Assembly (NCBI RefSeq): GCF_030161555.1
Contig: NZ_BSUK01000001.1
Span: forward strand, 124,001 to 188,000
Reading direction: 5' to 3'
From: Luteimicrobium album
GTDB lineage: Bacteria > Actinomycetota > Actinomycetes > Actinomycetales > Cellulomonadaceae
DNA length: 64,000 nt
Position numbers and translations under genes: made by a program. The notes below the pieces were generated by a model. It was not told the DNA's origin. It saw only the letters and a list, made by a program, of their open reading frames with translations, and searched no databases. The first letter of the stretch is position 1; each line of letters opens with the position of its first letter. Below, piece by piece: positions 1 through 7,967 of the stretch.

Positions 1-137
1 CACGCACCGCAGTCGACGCACTCGTCGGGGTGGATGTAGAGCGAGCGCTTGCCCTCGTAGATGCAGTCCACGGGACACTCCTCGATGCACGCCTTGTCCT
101 TGACGTCGACGCACGGCTGAGCGATCACGTAGGTCAC
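1..137 (-). CDS. fdxA: 7Fe ferredoxin FdxA, 3' part cut by window edge
   Basis: Low-potential electron carrier with [3Fe-4S] and [4Fe-4S] clusters. The visible N-terminal 45 residues begin [20 protein letters not shown] and carry cysteines 9, 17, 21, 25, 40 and 43 in the spacing of mycobacterial/streptomycete FdxA. The GTG start at 137 is preceded by AAAGGA. The C-terminal half lies outside the window. In other actinobacteria fdxA sits next to dapC and a GNAT gene, which agrees with the SH3-like neighbour here. The family call is firm. Confidence 0.93.
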   Translation of the reverse strand, partial: MTYVIAQPCVDVKDKACIEECPVDCIYEGKRSLYIHPDECVDCGA

Positions 138-211
138 TGCGAGGATCCTTTCGGGGCGAGGCCGCGGAGGCGGTTCGGGTCTAGTATCGCGCAGTCTGGA
201 GGTGGCTCGAC

Positions 212-483
212 GTGGCGTTCGAGATGCGGTCGTGGCGCGGCTGGTCGGTCGGTGACCGGGTGGTCGTGCGGCGCAGGCTCCCGCCGGACGAGCCGTCCGG
301 ACACCTGTACACCGACGTGGTCGGCGTGGTGCTCGCCGTGGGTGACGACGGCGTGACGGTGCGCCCCGATCCCGCCTGGCCCGGGCGCGCCGGGCTCGGG
401 CCGGTGCACGTCGCGGCGGGCGACGTCGTCGGCGCCAAGCGCGTCCCGCCCCGCCCCCGCCGCCGGGGGCCGCACCGGACTGA
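212..483 (+). CDS. Orphan SH3-like domain protein (N-terminal domain of Rv0428c-type GNAT enzymes)
   Basis: Starts at GTG 212 with a clear GGAGGT site at about 200. The fragment [18 protein letters not shown], the [10 protein letters not shown] strand and the closing GAKRVPPRP resemble the small beta-barrel that precedes the catalytic domain in Rv0428c-type acetyltransferases. No acetyltransferase domain follows. As written, the frame runs on into the opposite-strand gene. Adding one G to the G5 run at 465-469 gives a stop at 481-483, 13 bases before the neighbour's end, so a protein of about 90 residues is likely. Function unknown. The domain assignment comes from sequence resemblance and was not tested by a search. 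Confidence 0.55.
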
Positions 484-496
484 GCCGGCGAGACGC

Positions 497-1149
497 TCAG
501 CCGTGCACGATCAGCCACGTCGCGACAGCGGGCTCGTCCGAGGTGTTCGAGAGCCGGTGCGGCGTGGAGCAGGCGTAGGTGATCGAGTCCCCCGCGTCGA
601 GGACGACGCGCTCGTCGGGGAAGTCGACCGTGAGCCGTCCTCGGGTCACGGTCCCGACCTCGTAGCCCTCGTGCGTGATGAGCTCGTGCTCGCCGCCCCC
701 GTCGCCCCGGGCGGGTAGGTGGACTCGAAGAAGTCGACGCCGCGCGTCGGGCCGGGTGACAGGCGCCGGAACGTCACGCCGCCGCGGAACCTCACCGTCT
801 CGTCCTCGTGCGCCCGCCGGACGGTGTGGACCCCCGGCTCGGGCCGGGGCGGGTGCGCAGGCGGCGCACCGGTCGCAGCGGACACGGCGGCCTGCGGGTC
901 GTCGGAGAAGACGTCGAGCACCGACCCGTCGAGCACCGTCACGACGGCCAGGAGCCGGTGCACCGACGGTCGCAGGACGCCGCGCTCGATCTGCGAGAGC
1001 GCGCTGGCGGAGATGTCGAGGCGACGCGCGGTCTCCCGCAGCGAGAGCCCGCGCGCGGTCCGGAGCGCCCGCAGCCGTGCTCCGAGGACCTCGGCGTCGA
1101 AGGACTCGAGCGAGCCTGCGGACGGGTCGGTGGGCGCGTCCGGCTCCAT
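497..1149 (-). CDS. Xre-family regulator with C-terminal cupin domain (frame break)
   Basis: One-component regulator of about 217 residues: helix-turn-helix at roughly 22-75 ([20 protein letters not shown], then [11 protein letters not shown]) and a small-molecule-binding cupin near the C-terminus ([20 protein letters not shown]). The ATG at 1149 has a strong GGAGGAGG site. The two halves lie in different frames; adding one base to the C5 run at 696-700 (G5 in the sense strand) joins them through [16 protein letters not shown]. It is divergent from the NCS1 permease/hydantoin racemase pair, and a palindrome lies between them, so it probably controls that pair. Ligand unknown. Confidence 0.85.
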
Positions 1150-1251
1150 GCCTCCTCCTCGGGTCCGGCGTCGAACGGGGCACGGGAAGCCTACGGGCCG
1201 ACGCGGTCGAGCGAACGTCACGAACGGTTTACACGACAGAAACCGGCCCCA

Positions 1252-1275
1252 GCGTGTGAAGCCATAGATTCACGC
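1252..1275. promoter_or_regulatory. Candidate operator between Xre/cupin regulator and NCS1 permease
   Basis: GCGTGTGAA at 1252-1260 and TTCACGC at 1269-1275 form an imperfect palindrome 51 bases upstream of the permease ATG and about 100 bases upstream of the divergent regulator start. Its position suits control by the neighbouring Xre/cupin protein. This is inference; no binding site is known to me for this regulator. Confidence 0.4.
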
Positions 1276-1326
1276 AGGTCACCTCCGAACGACCGTCCCC
1301 CGTCCACCGGACCCTGCGAGGCCATC

Positions 1327-2967
1327 ATGACCGCCCCTACCGAGAACAGCCCCAACTACGACGCCAAACCCCACGACCTCGTCGAGGCCGCGGGCATGCC
1401 GGTCGGCGCCGGCGAGATCAAGGTCACCTACGACCCGCGCCTGACCAACGAGGACCTGGCCCCGCTCAAGGACCAGACCTGGTCCTCCTACAACATCTTC
1501 GCGTTCTGGATGTCCGACGTGCACAGCGTCGGCGGCTACGTCACCGCCGGGAGCCTGTTCGCGCTCGGGATCGCGAGCTGGCAGGTCTTCGTCGCGCTCG
1601 TCGTCGGCATCGTCATCGTCAACGTGTTCGCGAACCTCGTCGCGAAGCCCAGCCAGAAGACGGGCGTGCCCTACCCCGTCATCAACCGGGCCGTGTTCGG
1701 CGTGCTCGGCGCGAACATCCCCGCGATCATCCGCGGGCTCATCGCGGTCGCCTGGTACGGCGTGCAGACGTTCCTCGCCGCGCAGTCGCTCACCATCATC
1801 TTCCTCAAGTTCTTCCCGTCGTCGGAGAACCTGCTGCACCACTCCTTCCTCGGGCTGAGCGCGCTCGGCTGGATCTCGTACGCGATCCTCTGGCTCGCCC
1901 AGGGCGCGCTGTTCTGGACCGGGATGAACACCATCCGCCGCTTCATCGACTGGGCGGGCCCCGCGGTCTACGTCGTGATGTTCGCCCTCGCGACCTACCT
2001 GGTCTCGAAGGCCGGATGGAGCAACATCTCGTTCAACCTCTCGACCAAGCAGCTCTCCTTCGGGGCCTCCATCCCGATCTGGATCGGGGCTGTGGCCCTC
2101 GTCGTGTCGTACTTCTCCGGGCCGATGCTCAACTTCGGCGACTTCGCGCGCTACGCCCGCTCGACCCGCGCCGTCAGGCGGGGCAACTTCCTCGGGCTCC
2201 CGATCAACTTCGTCGTCTTCTCCCTGCTCACCGTGATCTGCGCGTCCGCGACCGTCCCCGTCTTCGGCCGGCTCATCACCGACCCCATCGAGACCGTCCA
2301 GACGATCGACTCCACGTTCGCCATCCTGCTCGGCGGCCTCACCTTCGTGACCGCGACCGTCGGCATCAACATCGTCGCCAACTTCATCTCGCCCGCGTTC
2401 GACTTCTCGAACGTGTCACCGCGCCGGATCAGCTGGCGCACGGGCGGCATGATCGCCGCCGTCGGGTCCGTGCTCCTGACGCCCTGGAACTGGTACGACA
2501 ACGACCAGGCGATCCTCTACACCCTCGGCATCCTCGGAGCCCTCATCGGACCGCTGTTCGGGGTGCTCGTCGCCGGGTACTACCTCGTCGGCAAGCAGCG
2601 CGTCCACGTCGACGACATGTTCACCCTCGCACCCACCGGGAGCTACTGGTACCGGCGCGGCTACAACCCGAACGCGGTCTGGACCGTCGTCGTCGCGGGC
2701 CTGGTCTCGGTCGCGTCCGCGGTCGTGCCGAACATCCTGAAGAACGCGGGCGTCGCGGACCTCACCCAGGTGTCGAGCTACTCCTGGTTCATCGGCTGCG
2801 GGCTCGGCCTGGTGCTGTTCGTCGCGCTCGAACGTCGGCGGCCGCAGATGAGGCTCCTCGACCCGGTCGACCCGCACGTCTCGGTCGGCACGGGCGACGC
2901 CCCCAAGGCCCTCGTCAGCCACCACCTCCCGGCCGCCGAGCCCGAGCACGTCCCCACGGCGGTCTGA
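1327..2967 (+). CDS. NCS1-family nucleobase/hydantoin/allantoin:cation symporter
   Basis: Integral membrane transporter of 546 residues. The family hallmarks NEDLAP (41-46) and TWSSYNIFAFWMSDVHS (51-67) precede the first of about twelve hydrophobic segments; family transporters such as Mhp1, PucI and CodB bring in hydantoins, allantoin, cytosine or related rings with Na+ or H+. The ATG at 1327 starts just before the conserved N-terminus; longer readings upstream have no family similarity. The stop overlaps the racemase start (TGATG), so the two are co-translated. The racemase partner favours a hydantoin-type substrate, but the sequence alone does not fix it. Confidence 0.93.
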   Translation: MTAPTENSPNYDAKPHDLVEAAGMPVGAGEIKVTYDPRLTNEDLAPLKDQTWSSYNIFAFWMSDVHSVGGYVTAGSLFALGIASWQVFVALVVGIVIVNVFANLVAKPSQKTGVPYPVINRAVFGVLGANIPAIIRGLIAVAWYGVQTFLAAQSLTIIFLKFFPSSENLLHHSFLGLSALGWISYAILWLAQGALFWTGMNTIRRFIDWAGPAVYVVMFALATYLVSKAGWSNISFNLSTKQLSFGASIPIWIGAVALVVSYFSGPMLNFGDFARYARSTRAVRRGNFLGLPINFVVFSLLTVICASATVPVFGRLITDPIETVQTIDSTFAILLGGLTFVTATVGINIVANFISPAFDFSNVSPRRISWRTGGMIAAVGSVLLTPWNWYDNDQAILYTLGILGALIGPLFGVLVAGYYLVGKQRVHVDDMFTLAPTGSYWYRRGYNPNAVWTVVVAGLVSVASAVVPNILKNAGVADLTQVSSYSWFIGCGLGLVLFVALERRRPQMRLLDPVDPHVSVGTGDAPKALVSHHLPAAEPEHVPTAV

Positions 2968-3680
2968 TGCGCATCCGGGTCGTCAACCCCAACACCACCC
3001 GGGCGATGACCGACCTCGTCGGTCGGTCCGCCCGGGCGGTGGCGTTCCCGGGCACCACGGTCGAGGCGGTCCAGCCGACCATGGGGCCCGCGTCGATCGA
3101 GAGCCACTACGAGGAGGCGCTCGCGGTGCCCGGGATCCTCGAGCAGGTCGCGCTGGCCGAGGCCCTGCCACCCGCCGAGCGGCCCGACGCCTACGTGCTC
3201 GCGTGCTTCGGCGACCCCGGCCTCGACGCGGCGCGCGAGCTCGCGTCCGGTCCCGTCGTCGGGATCGCCGAGGCCGCGATGCACGCCGCGACGCTGGTCG
3301 GGCGGCGCTTCGCGGTCGTCACGTCGCTCGGACGCACGGTGGCACGAGCGCGCGAGCTCGCCGCGCGCTACGGCTTCGCCGAGGCCTGCGTGGCGGTGCA
3401 CGCCTGCGAGCTGCCGGTCCTCGAGCTCGACCGGCCCGGCTCGCAGGCTCGCGAGACCGTCACCGAGTACTGCCGGCTCGCGGCCGCAGCGGACGACGTG
3501 GACGCGGTCGTCCTCGGGTGCGCCGGGATGGCGTCGCTCTGCCGGGAGATCGGCGCCGAGATCGGCGTGCCGGTCGTGGACGGTGTGGCCGCCGCGACCA
3601 CGCTCGCACAGTCGCTCGTGGCGCTGGGGCTGAGCACGAGCCGGGCGGGCGAGTACGCCCCGCCTCCCCCAAGCCCGTGA
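2967..3680 (+). CDS. Asp/Glu/hydantoin racemase family protein
   Basis: Cofactor-independent racemase of 237 residues. The N-terminal NPNT (7-10) and the two cysteine motifs ACFGDPGL (Cys80) and GCAGM (Cys185) are those of the hydantoin racemase group, where the two cysteines move the proton at the chiral carbon. It overlaps the upstream permease by one base. No hydantoinase or carbamoylase lies nearby, so the pair imports and racemises a substrate whose next step is encoded elsewhere, or the substrate is another alpha-substituted acid. Family firm, substrate open. Confidence 0.88.
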   Translation: MRIRVVNPNTTRAMTDLVGRSARAVAFPGTTVEAVQPTMGPASIESHYEEALAVPGILEQVALAEALPPAERPDAYVLACFGDPGLDAARELASGPVVGIAEAAMHAATLVGRRFAVVTSLGRTVARARELAARYGFAEACVAVHACELPVLELDRPGSQARETVTEYCRLAAAADDVDAVVLGCAGMASLCREIGAEIGVPVVDGVAAATTLAQSLVALGLSTSRAGEYAPPPPSP

Positions 3681-3704
3681 CGGGGCTGCTCGCGGGCTTC
3701 GAGC

Positions 3705-4411
3705 TCAGGCCTGGTCGTCCTGCACGCGCAGCCGGTGACCCGTCAGGGCCACCACGAGGCTGAGCACGCCCGCGACGAGCATCCCGACGCCGACGCCGTG
3801 GTCGGCCCCGCCACGCAGGAGCAGCGCGCCGACGCCCGCACCGGCGAGGATGAGCACCACCGCGAGCAGGCGGCGCGCCCAGTTCTCCGACGAGCCGCCG
3901 CCCAGGCGGGAGTCAGCGGCGAGCCCGGTCAGCGTCGAGGTGACCACTACGGTCGTCACGTCCTTCACGCCGATCCGGCGCGCCGACGCGGCCTGCAGCC
4001 CCATCGCCATCGCCAGCATGGCCGTGATGACGAAGGCCCAGACGGTGTGCTCGACGGGGACGGCCACCACGGCGCACACGCCCAGCACGGTCGCGACCAC
4101 GCCGGTCGTCGCGAACGCCACCGTCGAGCGCGAGTTCCAGAGGGAGGGCCGGCCGCGCAGCAGCCGTCCGCCCGTGGCGGCACCCAGGGCGAACCCGAGC
4201 AGCGCGAGCACCGGTCCGAGGACAGGCAGCCCGTCGCCCCCGCGAGGGCCATGCCGAGGATCACGACGTTCCCCGTCATGTTCGCCGTGAATACGCGGTC
4301 CAGCCCGAGGTAGCCGACGGCGTCGACGATCCCCGTGGTGAACGTGAGGGCCAGCATGAGGACGAGGTGGACGCCGTCGGGTTCGCCGAGCAGGCGGCGG
4401 GGTGAGCTCAC
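3705..4411 (-). CDS. YoaK/DUF1275 family membrane protein (frame break)
   Basis: Membrane protein of about 235 residues with six hydrophobic stretches. TTGIVDAVGYLGLDRVFTAN followed by MTGNVVILG is the signature of the DUF1275 (UPF0700) family, whose function is not established. The chosen start is GTG 4411 (VSSPRRLLGEP). The frame changes inside a C5 run at 4237-4241; adding one base gives a continuous MALAGGDGLPVLGPVLALLG. It is divergent from the TetR gene downstream and convergent with the racemase (24 bp apart). Confidence 0.85.
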
Positions 4412-4729
4412 CGCGCCATGATGACGGGGACCCGGCCGCGGCGTCCACCCCGCGGCACCCCGCCCACGGGATCGCCAGCCTGCGTGCGACGCACCGTCGA
4501 GGTGGGACCATCGCGCCATGACGACGTCACGCGAGGTGCAGGGTCCGGGCGAGACGACCGGGTCGGGTCGGCCGGAGGGGCGGTCGCCGTCCCGGTCGGA
4601 ACCGCATGTGACGGGCGTTACAGTGGGGCACATGTCCCAGACGAGCGACCCAGACGCGACGACGACGTCGGCCACCCCGCCGCGCGCGCGCCGCGCGCGC
4701 GCGCGGCACCGGCGCCGCGGACCGTACGC
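4412..4729. promoter_or_regulatory. Divergent intergenic region between DUF1275 gene and TetR operon
   Basis: About 320 bases without a confident gene apart from a possible N-terminal extension of the TetR gene from ATG 4632. GTGACGGGCGTTAC at 4608-4621 is a near-palindrome placed where a TetR autoregulator could bind. A run of alternating GC covers 4679-4703. The exact promoter cannot be placed by eye. Confidence 0.35.
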
Positions 4730-5347
4730 ATGCCCGTCGCCGAGCGGCGCCAGGCCCTGCTCGACGCCGCCACCACCGTGATCGCGCGCGACGGCGTCCG
4801 CGCGGCCAGCACGCGCGCGATCGTCCGCGAGGCAGGCATGTCGCTCGCGAGCTTCCACTACGCCTTCGAGTCCCACACCGAGCTCATGCGGCACGTGGTC
4901 GAGCGCGTGCTCGTCGACGAGGTGCACTCAGTCACCGAGGTGCTCGCCGGCGCCGCGGAGCTCACCGAGGGGCCGGTCACGCTGCCCGAGCTCCTCGGGG
5001 CCGCGCTCGACGGGTTCGTCGCCGCGGTCGAGGCCGACCCGGCGCGCGAGCAGGCCATCCTCGAGCTGCACCAGTACGCGCTCCGCGAGCCCGAGCTCGC
5101 CGACCTCGTCCGGGCCGAGTACGCCGCGTACGACGAGGCCGCCGCGGGCGTGCTCACGGCCGCGGCGGCCGCGACCGGCACCCGGTGGACGCGCTCCGTC
5201 GAGGAGCTCGCCCGCTACGTCGTGACCCTGACGGACGGGCTCACGACGTCGTGGCTGTCCTTCCGGGACCCGGAGCGCATCTCGGCGGCGCGCGAGTACG
5301 CCGTCGCCGGGATCCTGCAGTTCTCCGAACCCGACCCCGACGCATGA
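4730..5347 (+). CDS. TetR-family transcriptional regulator
   Basis: Repressor-type regulator: MPVAERRQALLDAATTVIAR, then helix-turn-helix around TRAIVREAGMSLASFHYAF, then a helical ligand domain. ATG 4730 is the first start within the readable frame, but it lacks a ribosome binding site. ATG 4632 (MSQTSDPDATTTSA) would give an extra 33 residues if one C is added to the C4 run at 4675-4678; that is plausible given the many similar run errors here. The stop overlaps the MFS start (ATGA), so the regulator leads the operon it presumably controls. Confidence 0.88.
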   Translation: MPVAERRQALLDAATTVIARDGVRAASTRAIVREAGMSLASFHYAFESHTELMRHVVERVLVDEVHSVTEVLAGAAELTEGPVTLPELLGAALDGFVAAVEADPAREQAILELHQYALREPELADLVRAEYAAYDEAAAGVLTAAAAATGTRWTRSVEELARYVVTLTDGLTTSWLSFRDPERISAAREYAVAGILQFSEPDPDA

Positions 5348-6618
5348 GCGCGCCCGCCGTGAGCACCGCCGCCGGGACCGTCGAGCCCCGCACCTTCGTC
5401 CCGGGCGCGTGGATCGCCGCGTTCGCGACCGCCTGGTTCGGCGTCTGGATGGCGCAGCTCACCCCGATCCAGCTCCTGCTCCCCCAGCAGGTCGACGACA
5501 TCCTCCACCCGGTGGACTGGGTCGCATCGGTCCGCGGCTTCGGCGTCGTGTCCGCGATCGCGGGCGTCTGCGCGCTCGTCGCCTACCCGCTCGCGGGAGC
5601 CCTCTCGGACCGCACCACCTCGCGCTTCGGCCGGCGCCGGCCCTGGATCGCGGGCGGCGCCGTGCTGTTCGCCGTCGCGCTCGTCCTCCTGTCCGTCCAG
5701 CACACGATCGCCGGCGTGGCGGTGTGGTGGTCGATCACGCTCATCGGCTTCTGCGTGCTCACGGCCGCGCTCACCGCGACCATCAGCGACCGGGTGCCCG
5801 TCGACCAGCGCGGCACGGTGTCCGGGTGGATGTCGGCGCCGCAAGCCCTCGGGATCCTCGTCGGCGTCGCGCTCGTCGCGCTCCTCACGCTCAGCCAGGT
5901 CGCGGGCTACGTGCTCGTCGCCGTCGTGCTGCTCGTGTGCGTCGTCCCGTTCCTGCTGCGCCTCGAGGACCCGCCGCTCGCGCCGGACTCGGTCCCTCCC
6001 CTCTCCCTGCGCACGATCGTCACCGGGTTCTGGATCAGCCCGCGCGACCACCCCGACTTCGCCTGGACCCTGACGAGCCGCATCCTCGTCATGACGGGCA
6101 ACGGCTTCGGCACGGTCCTGCTGCTGTACTTCCTCGAGTACGGTCCGATGCGCCAGAGCAAGGACGACGCCGAGAACGGGCTGCTGTTCCTCACGGCCGT
6201 CTACATGGTGTTCGTGATCGTCGCGGCCCTGGTGCTCGGGCGCCTGTCGGACCGGCTCGGGCGCCGCAAGGTCATGGTCGTGGTGTGCGCCGCCCTGCAG
6301 GGCCTGGCCGCGCTGCTGCTCGCGTTCGTGCCCGTGTTCGGGGCGGCCCTCGTCGGTGCCGCGCTGCTCGGCTTCGGGTTCGGGGCGTTCCTGTCCGTGG
6401 ACCAGGCGCTCGCCACCCAGGTGCTCCCGAGCGCCGCCGACCGCGGCAAGGACCTCGGCATCATGAACGTCGCCTACGCGGTCCCCCAGGCCCTCGCGCC
6501 GCTCGTCGGCGGCTGGCTCGTGGCGCAGACCCACAGCTTCACCCCGTTGTTCCTCGCGGCGGGGGTGCTCGCGATCGGCGGCGCGTTCGCCGTCGCACCC
6601 GTCAGGAGCGTGCGATGA
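5344..6618 (+). CDS. MFS transporter (SLC45/GPH-like)
   Basis: Twelve-segment major facilitator protein, 424 residues. The loop SDRTTSRFGRRRPWIAGGA after segment 2 and LSDRLGRRKVMV after segment 8 are typical of MFS sugar-type porters, and the former resembles the SLC45/GPH branch. It overlaps the upstream TetR gene (ATGA) and the downstream PLP enzyme (ATGA), indicating translational coupling. It probably imports, or exports, the substrate handled by the two downstream enzymes. Substrate unknown. Confidence 0.9.
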   Translation: MSAPAVSTAAGTVEPRTFVPGAWIAAFATAWFGVWMAQLTPIQLLLPQQVDDILHPVDWVASVRGFGVVSAIAGVCALVAYPLAGALSDRTTSRFGRRRPWIAGGAVLFAVALVLLSVQHTIAGVAVWWSITLIGFCVLTAALTATISDRVPVDQRGTVSGWMSAPQALGILVGVALVALLTLSQVAGYVLVAVVLLVCVVPFLLRLEDPPLAPDSVPPLSLRTIVTGFWISPRDHPDFAWTLTSRILVMTGNGFGTVLLLYFLEYGPMRQSKDDAENGLLFLTAVYMVFVIVAALVLGRLSDRLGRRKVMVVVCAALQGLAALLLAFVPVFGAALVGAALLGFGFGAFLSVDQALATQVLPSAADRGKDLGIMNVAYAVPQALAPLVGGWLVAQTHSFTPLFLAAGVLAIGGAFAVAPVRSVR

Positions 6619-7967
6619 CCACCCTGCCCCCGCTGCCCGCCACCGCCCCCGCGACCGTGGGCCGGCCCGACGGCGCCCCCTGGGCGGCGCCCGCGTCGTA
6701 CTGGCCCGCGCTCACCCGGGCCACGACGGAGCTCGACCCTCCGTACGCGACGCTCGACCTCCGGGCCCTCGCGCACAACGCCCACGACATGCTGCGCCGC
6801 GCAGGCGGGATGCCGATCCGGGTCGCGTCGAAGTCGGTCCGGGTGCGCGGGGTCCTGGACGCGGTGCTCGCGCTCGACGGGTACGCGGGGATCCTCGCGT
6901 ACACGCTGCCCGAGGCGCTCTGGCTGGCCTCCGAGCCCGACCCGGCGGACCCCGCGGCGGGCGGCCTCGGCGTGACGGACGTCGTCGTCGGCTACCCCAC
7001 CGCGGACCGCGCGGCGCTGCGCCGCCTCACGAGCGATCCCGTGCTCGCCTCGCGCGTCACGATCATGGTCGACGACGTCGCTCAGCTCGACCTCGTCGAC
7101 GCCGTCGCCCGGCCGGGAGAGCGAGAGGACGTGCGCGTCTGCCTCGAGCTCGACGCGTCGTACGACGTGCCCGGGCTGAGCGCGCTCGCGGGCGCCGCCG
7201 CGCACGTCGGGGTGTTCCGCTCCCCGGTGCACTCGCCCGAGCGGGCGCAGGCCCTCGCCCGGCGCGTCGCGGAGCGGCCCGGGTTCCGGCTCGTCGGCGT
7301 GATGGCGTACGAGGCGCAGATCGCGGGCCTCGCCAACGCGACGCCCGGGCGGGCGGCCCGCTCCGCCGTCGTGCGCCGCCTGCAGGCCCTCTCCGGGGTC
7401 GAGCTGCGCGACCGGCGCGGGGCCGCCGTGGCCGCGGTGCGTCAGGTCGCCGAGCTCGAGTTCGTCAACGGCGGCGGCACCGGTTCGCTCGAAACCACCT
7501 CGGCCGACCCGGCGGTCACCGAGGTCGCCGCGGGCAGCGGGCTCTTCGGCCCGCACCTGTTCGACAACTACGTGCAGTTCACGCCCGCCCCCACGGTCGC
7601 GTTCGCGCTGTCGGTGGTGCGCAACCCCACCCCCGGCGTCGCGACGCTGCTCGGCGGCGGCTGGGTCGCGTCCGGCCCGCCCGCCGCGGACCGCCTGCCG
7701 CGCGTCGTCTGGCCCGAGGGCACGCGGTACGTCGGGAACGAGGCCGCGGGCGAGGTGCAGACGCCTCTGCGCGGCCCCGGGGCCGCGGAACTGCGCCCCG
7801 GCGACCGCGCGTGGCTGCGCCACACCAAGGCCGGCGAGATCGCCGAGCACGTGACCGAGCTCGTGGTCGTCGGAGGCGCCGACGACCACCCGTACGACCC
7901 CGAGGGACCCGCGACGGTCCTCGGCACCGTCCCGACCTACCGGGGCGAAGGAAAGGTGTTCCTGTGA
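6615..7967 (+). CDS. PLP-dependent amino acid deaminase/aldolase (alanine-racemase fold)
   Basis: Fold-type III PLP enzyme, 450 residues. The barrel starts at about 45 (YATLDLRALAHNAHDML); Lys73 in RVASKS is the expected PLP lysine; FVNGGGTGSLETT is the phosphate-binding loop. This fits the amino acid deaminase/aldolase group related to D-threonine aldolase and D-serine dehydratase rather than a true alanine racemase. It overlaps both neighbours by 4 bases. Coupled with an FAD sugar-lactone-type oxidase, it suggests breakdown of a hydroxy-amino compound; this is inference. Confidence 0.85.
   Translation: MTTLPPLPATAPATVGRPDGAPWAAPASYWPALTRATTELDPPYATLDLRALAHNAHDMLRRAGGMPIRVASKSVRVRGVLDAVLALDGYAGILAYTLPEALWLASEPDPADPAAGGLGVTDVVVGYPTADRAALRRLTSDPVLASRVTIMVDDVAQLDLVDAVARPGEREDVRVCLELDASYDVPGLSALAGAAAHVGVFRSPVHSPERAQALARRVAERPGFRLVGVMAYEAQIAGLANATPGRAARSAVVRRLQALSGVELRDRRGAAVAAVRQVAELEFVNGGGTGSLETTSADPAVTEVAAGSGLFGPHLFDNYVQFTPAPTVAFALSVVRNPTPGVATLLGGGWVASGPPAADRLPRVVWPEGTRYVGNEAAGEVQTPLRGPGAAELRPGDRAWLRHTKAGEIAEHVTELVVVGGADDHPYDPEGPATVLGTVPTYRGEGKVFL

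Noticed and set aside
808..2967. N-terminal extension of the NCS1 permease to position 808
   Set aside because: The added 173 residues are an antisense reading of the regulator; the family N-terminus begins at ATG 1327.
4679..4703. Run of alternating GC as a Z-DNA or phase-variation site
   Set aside because: Short GC alternations are common by chance at this GC content, and the run lies next to a likely C-run error that explains the frame change better.
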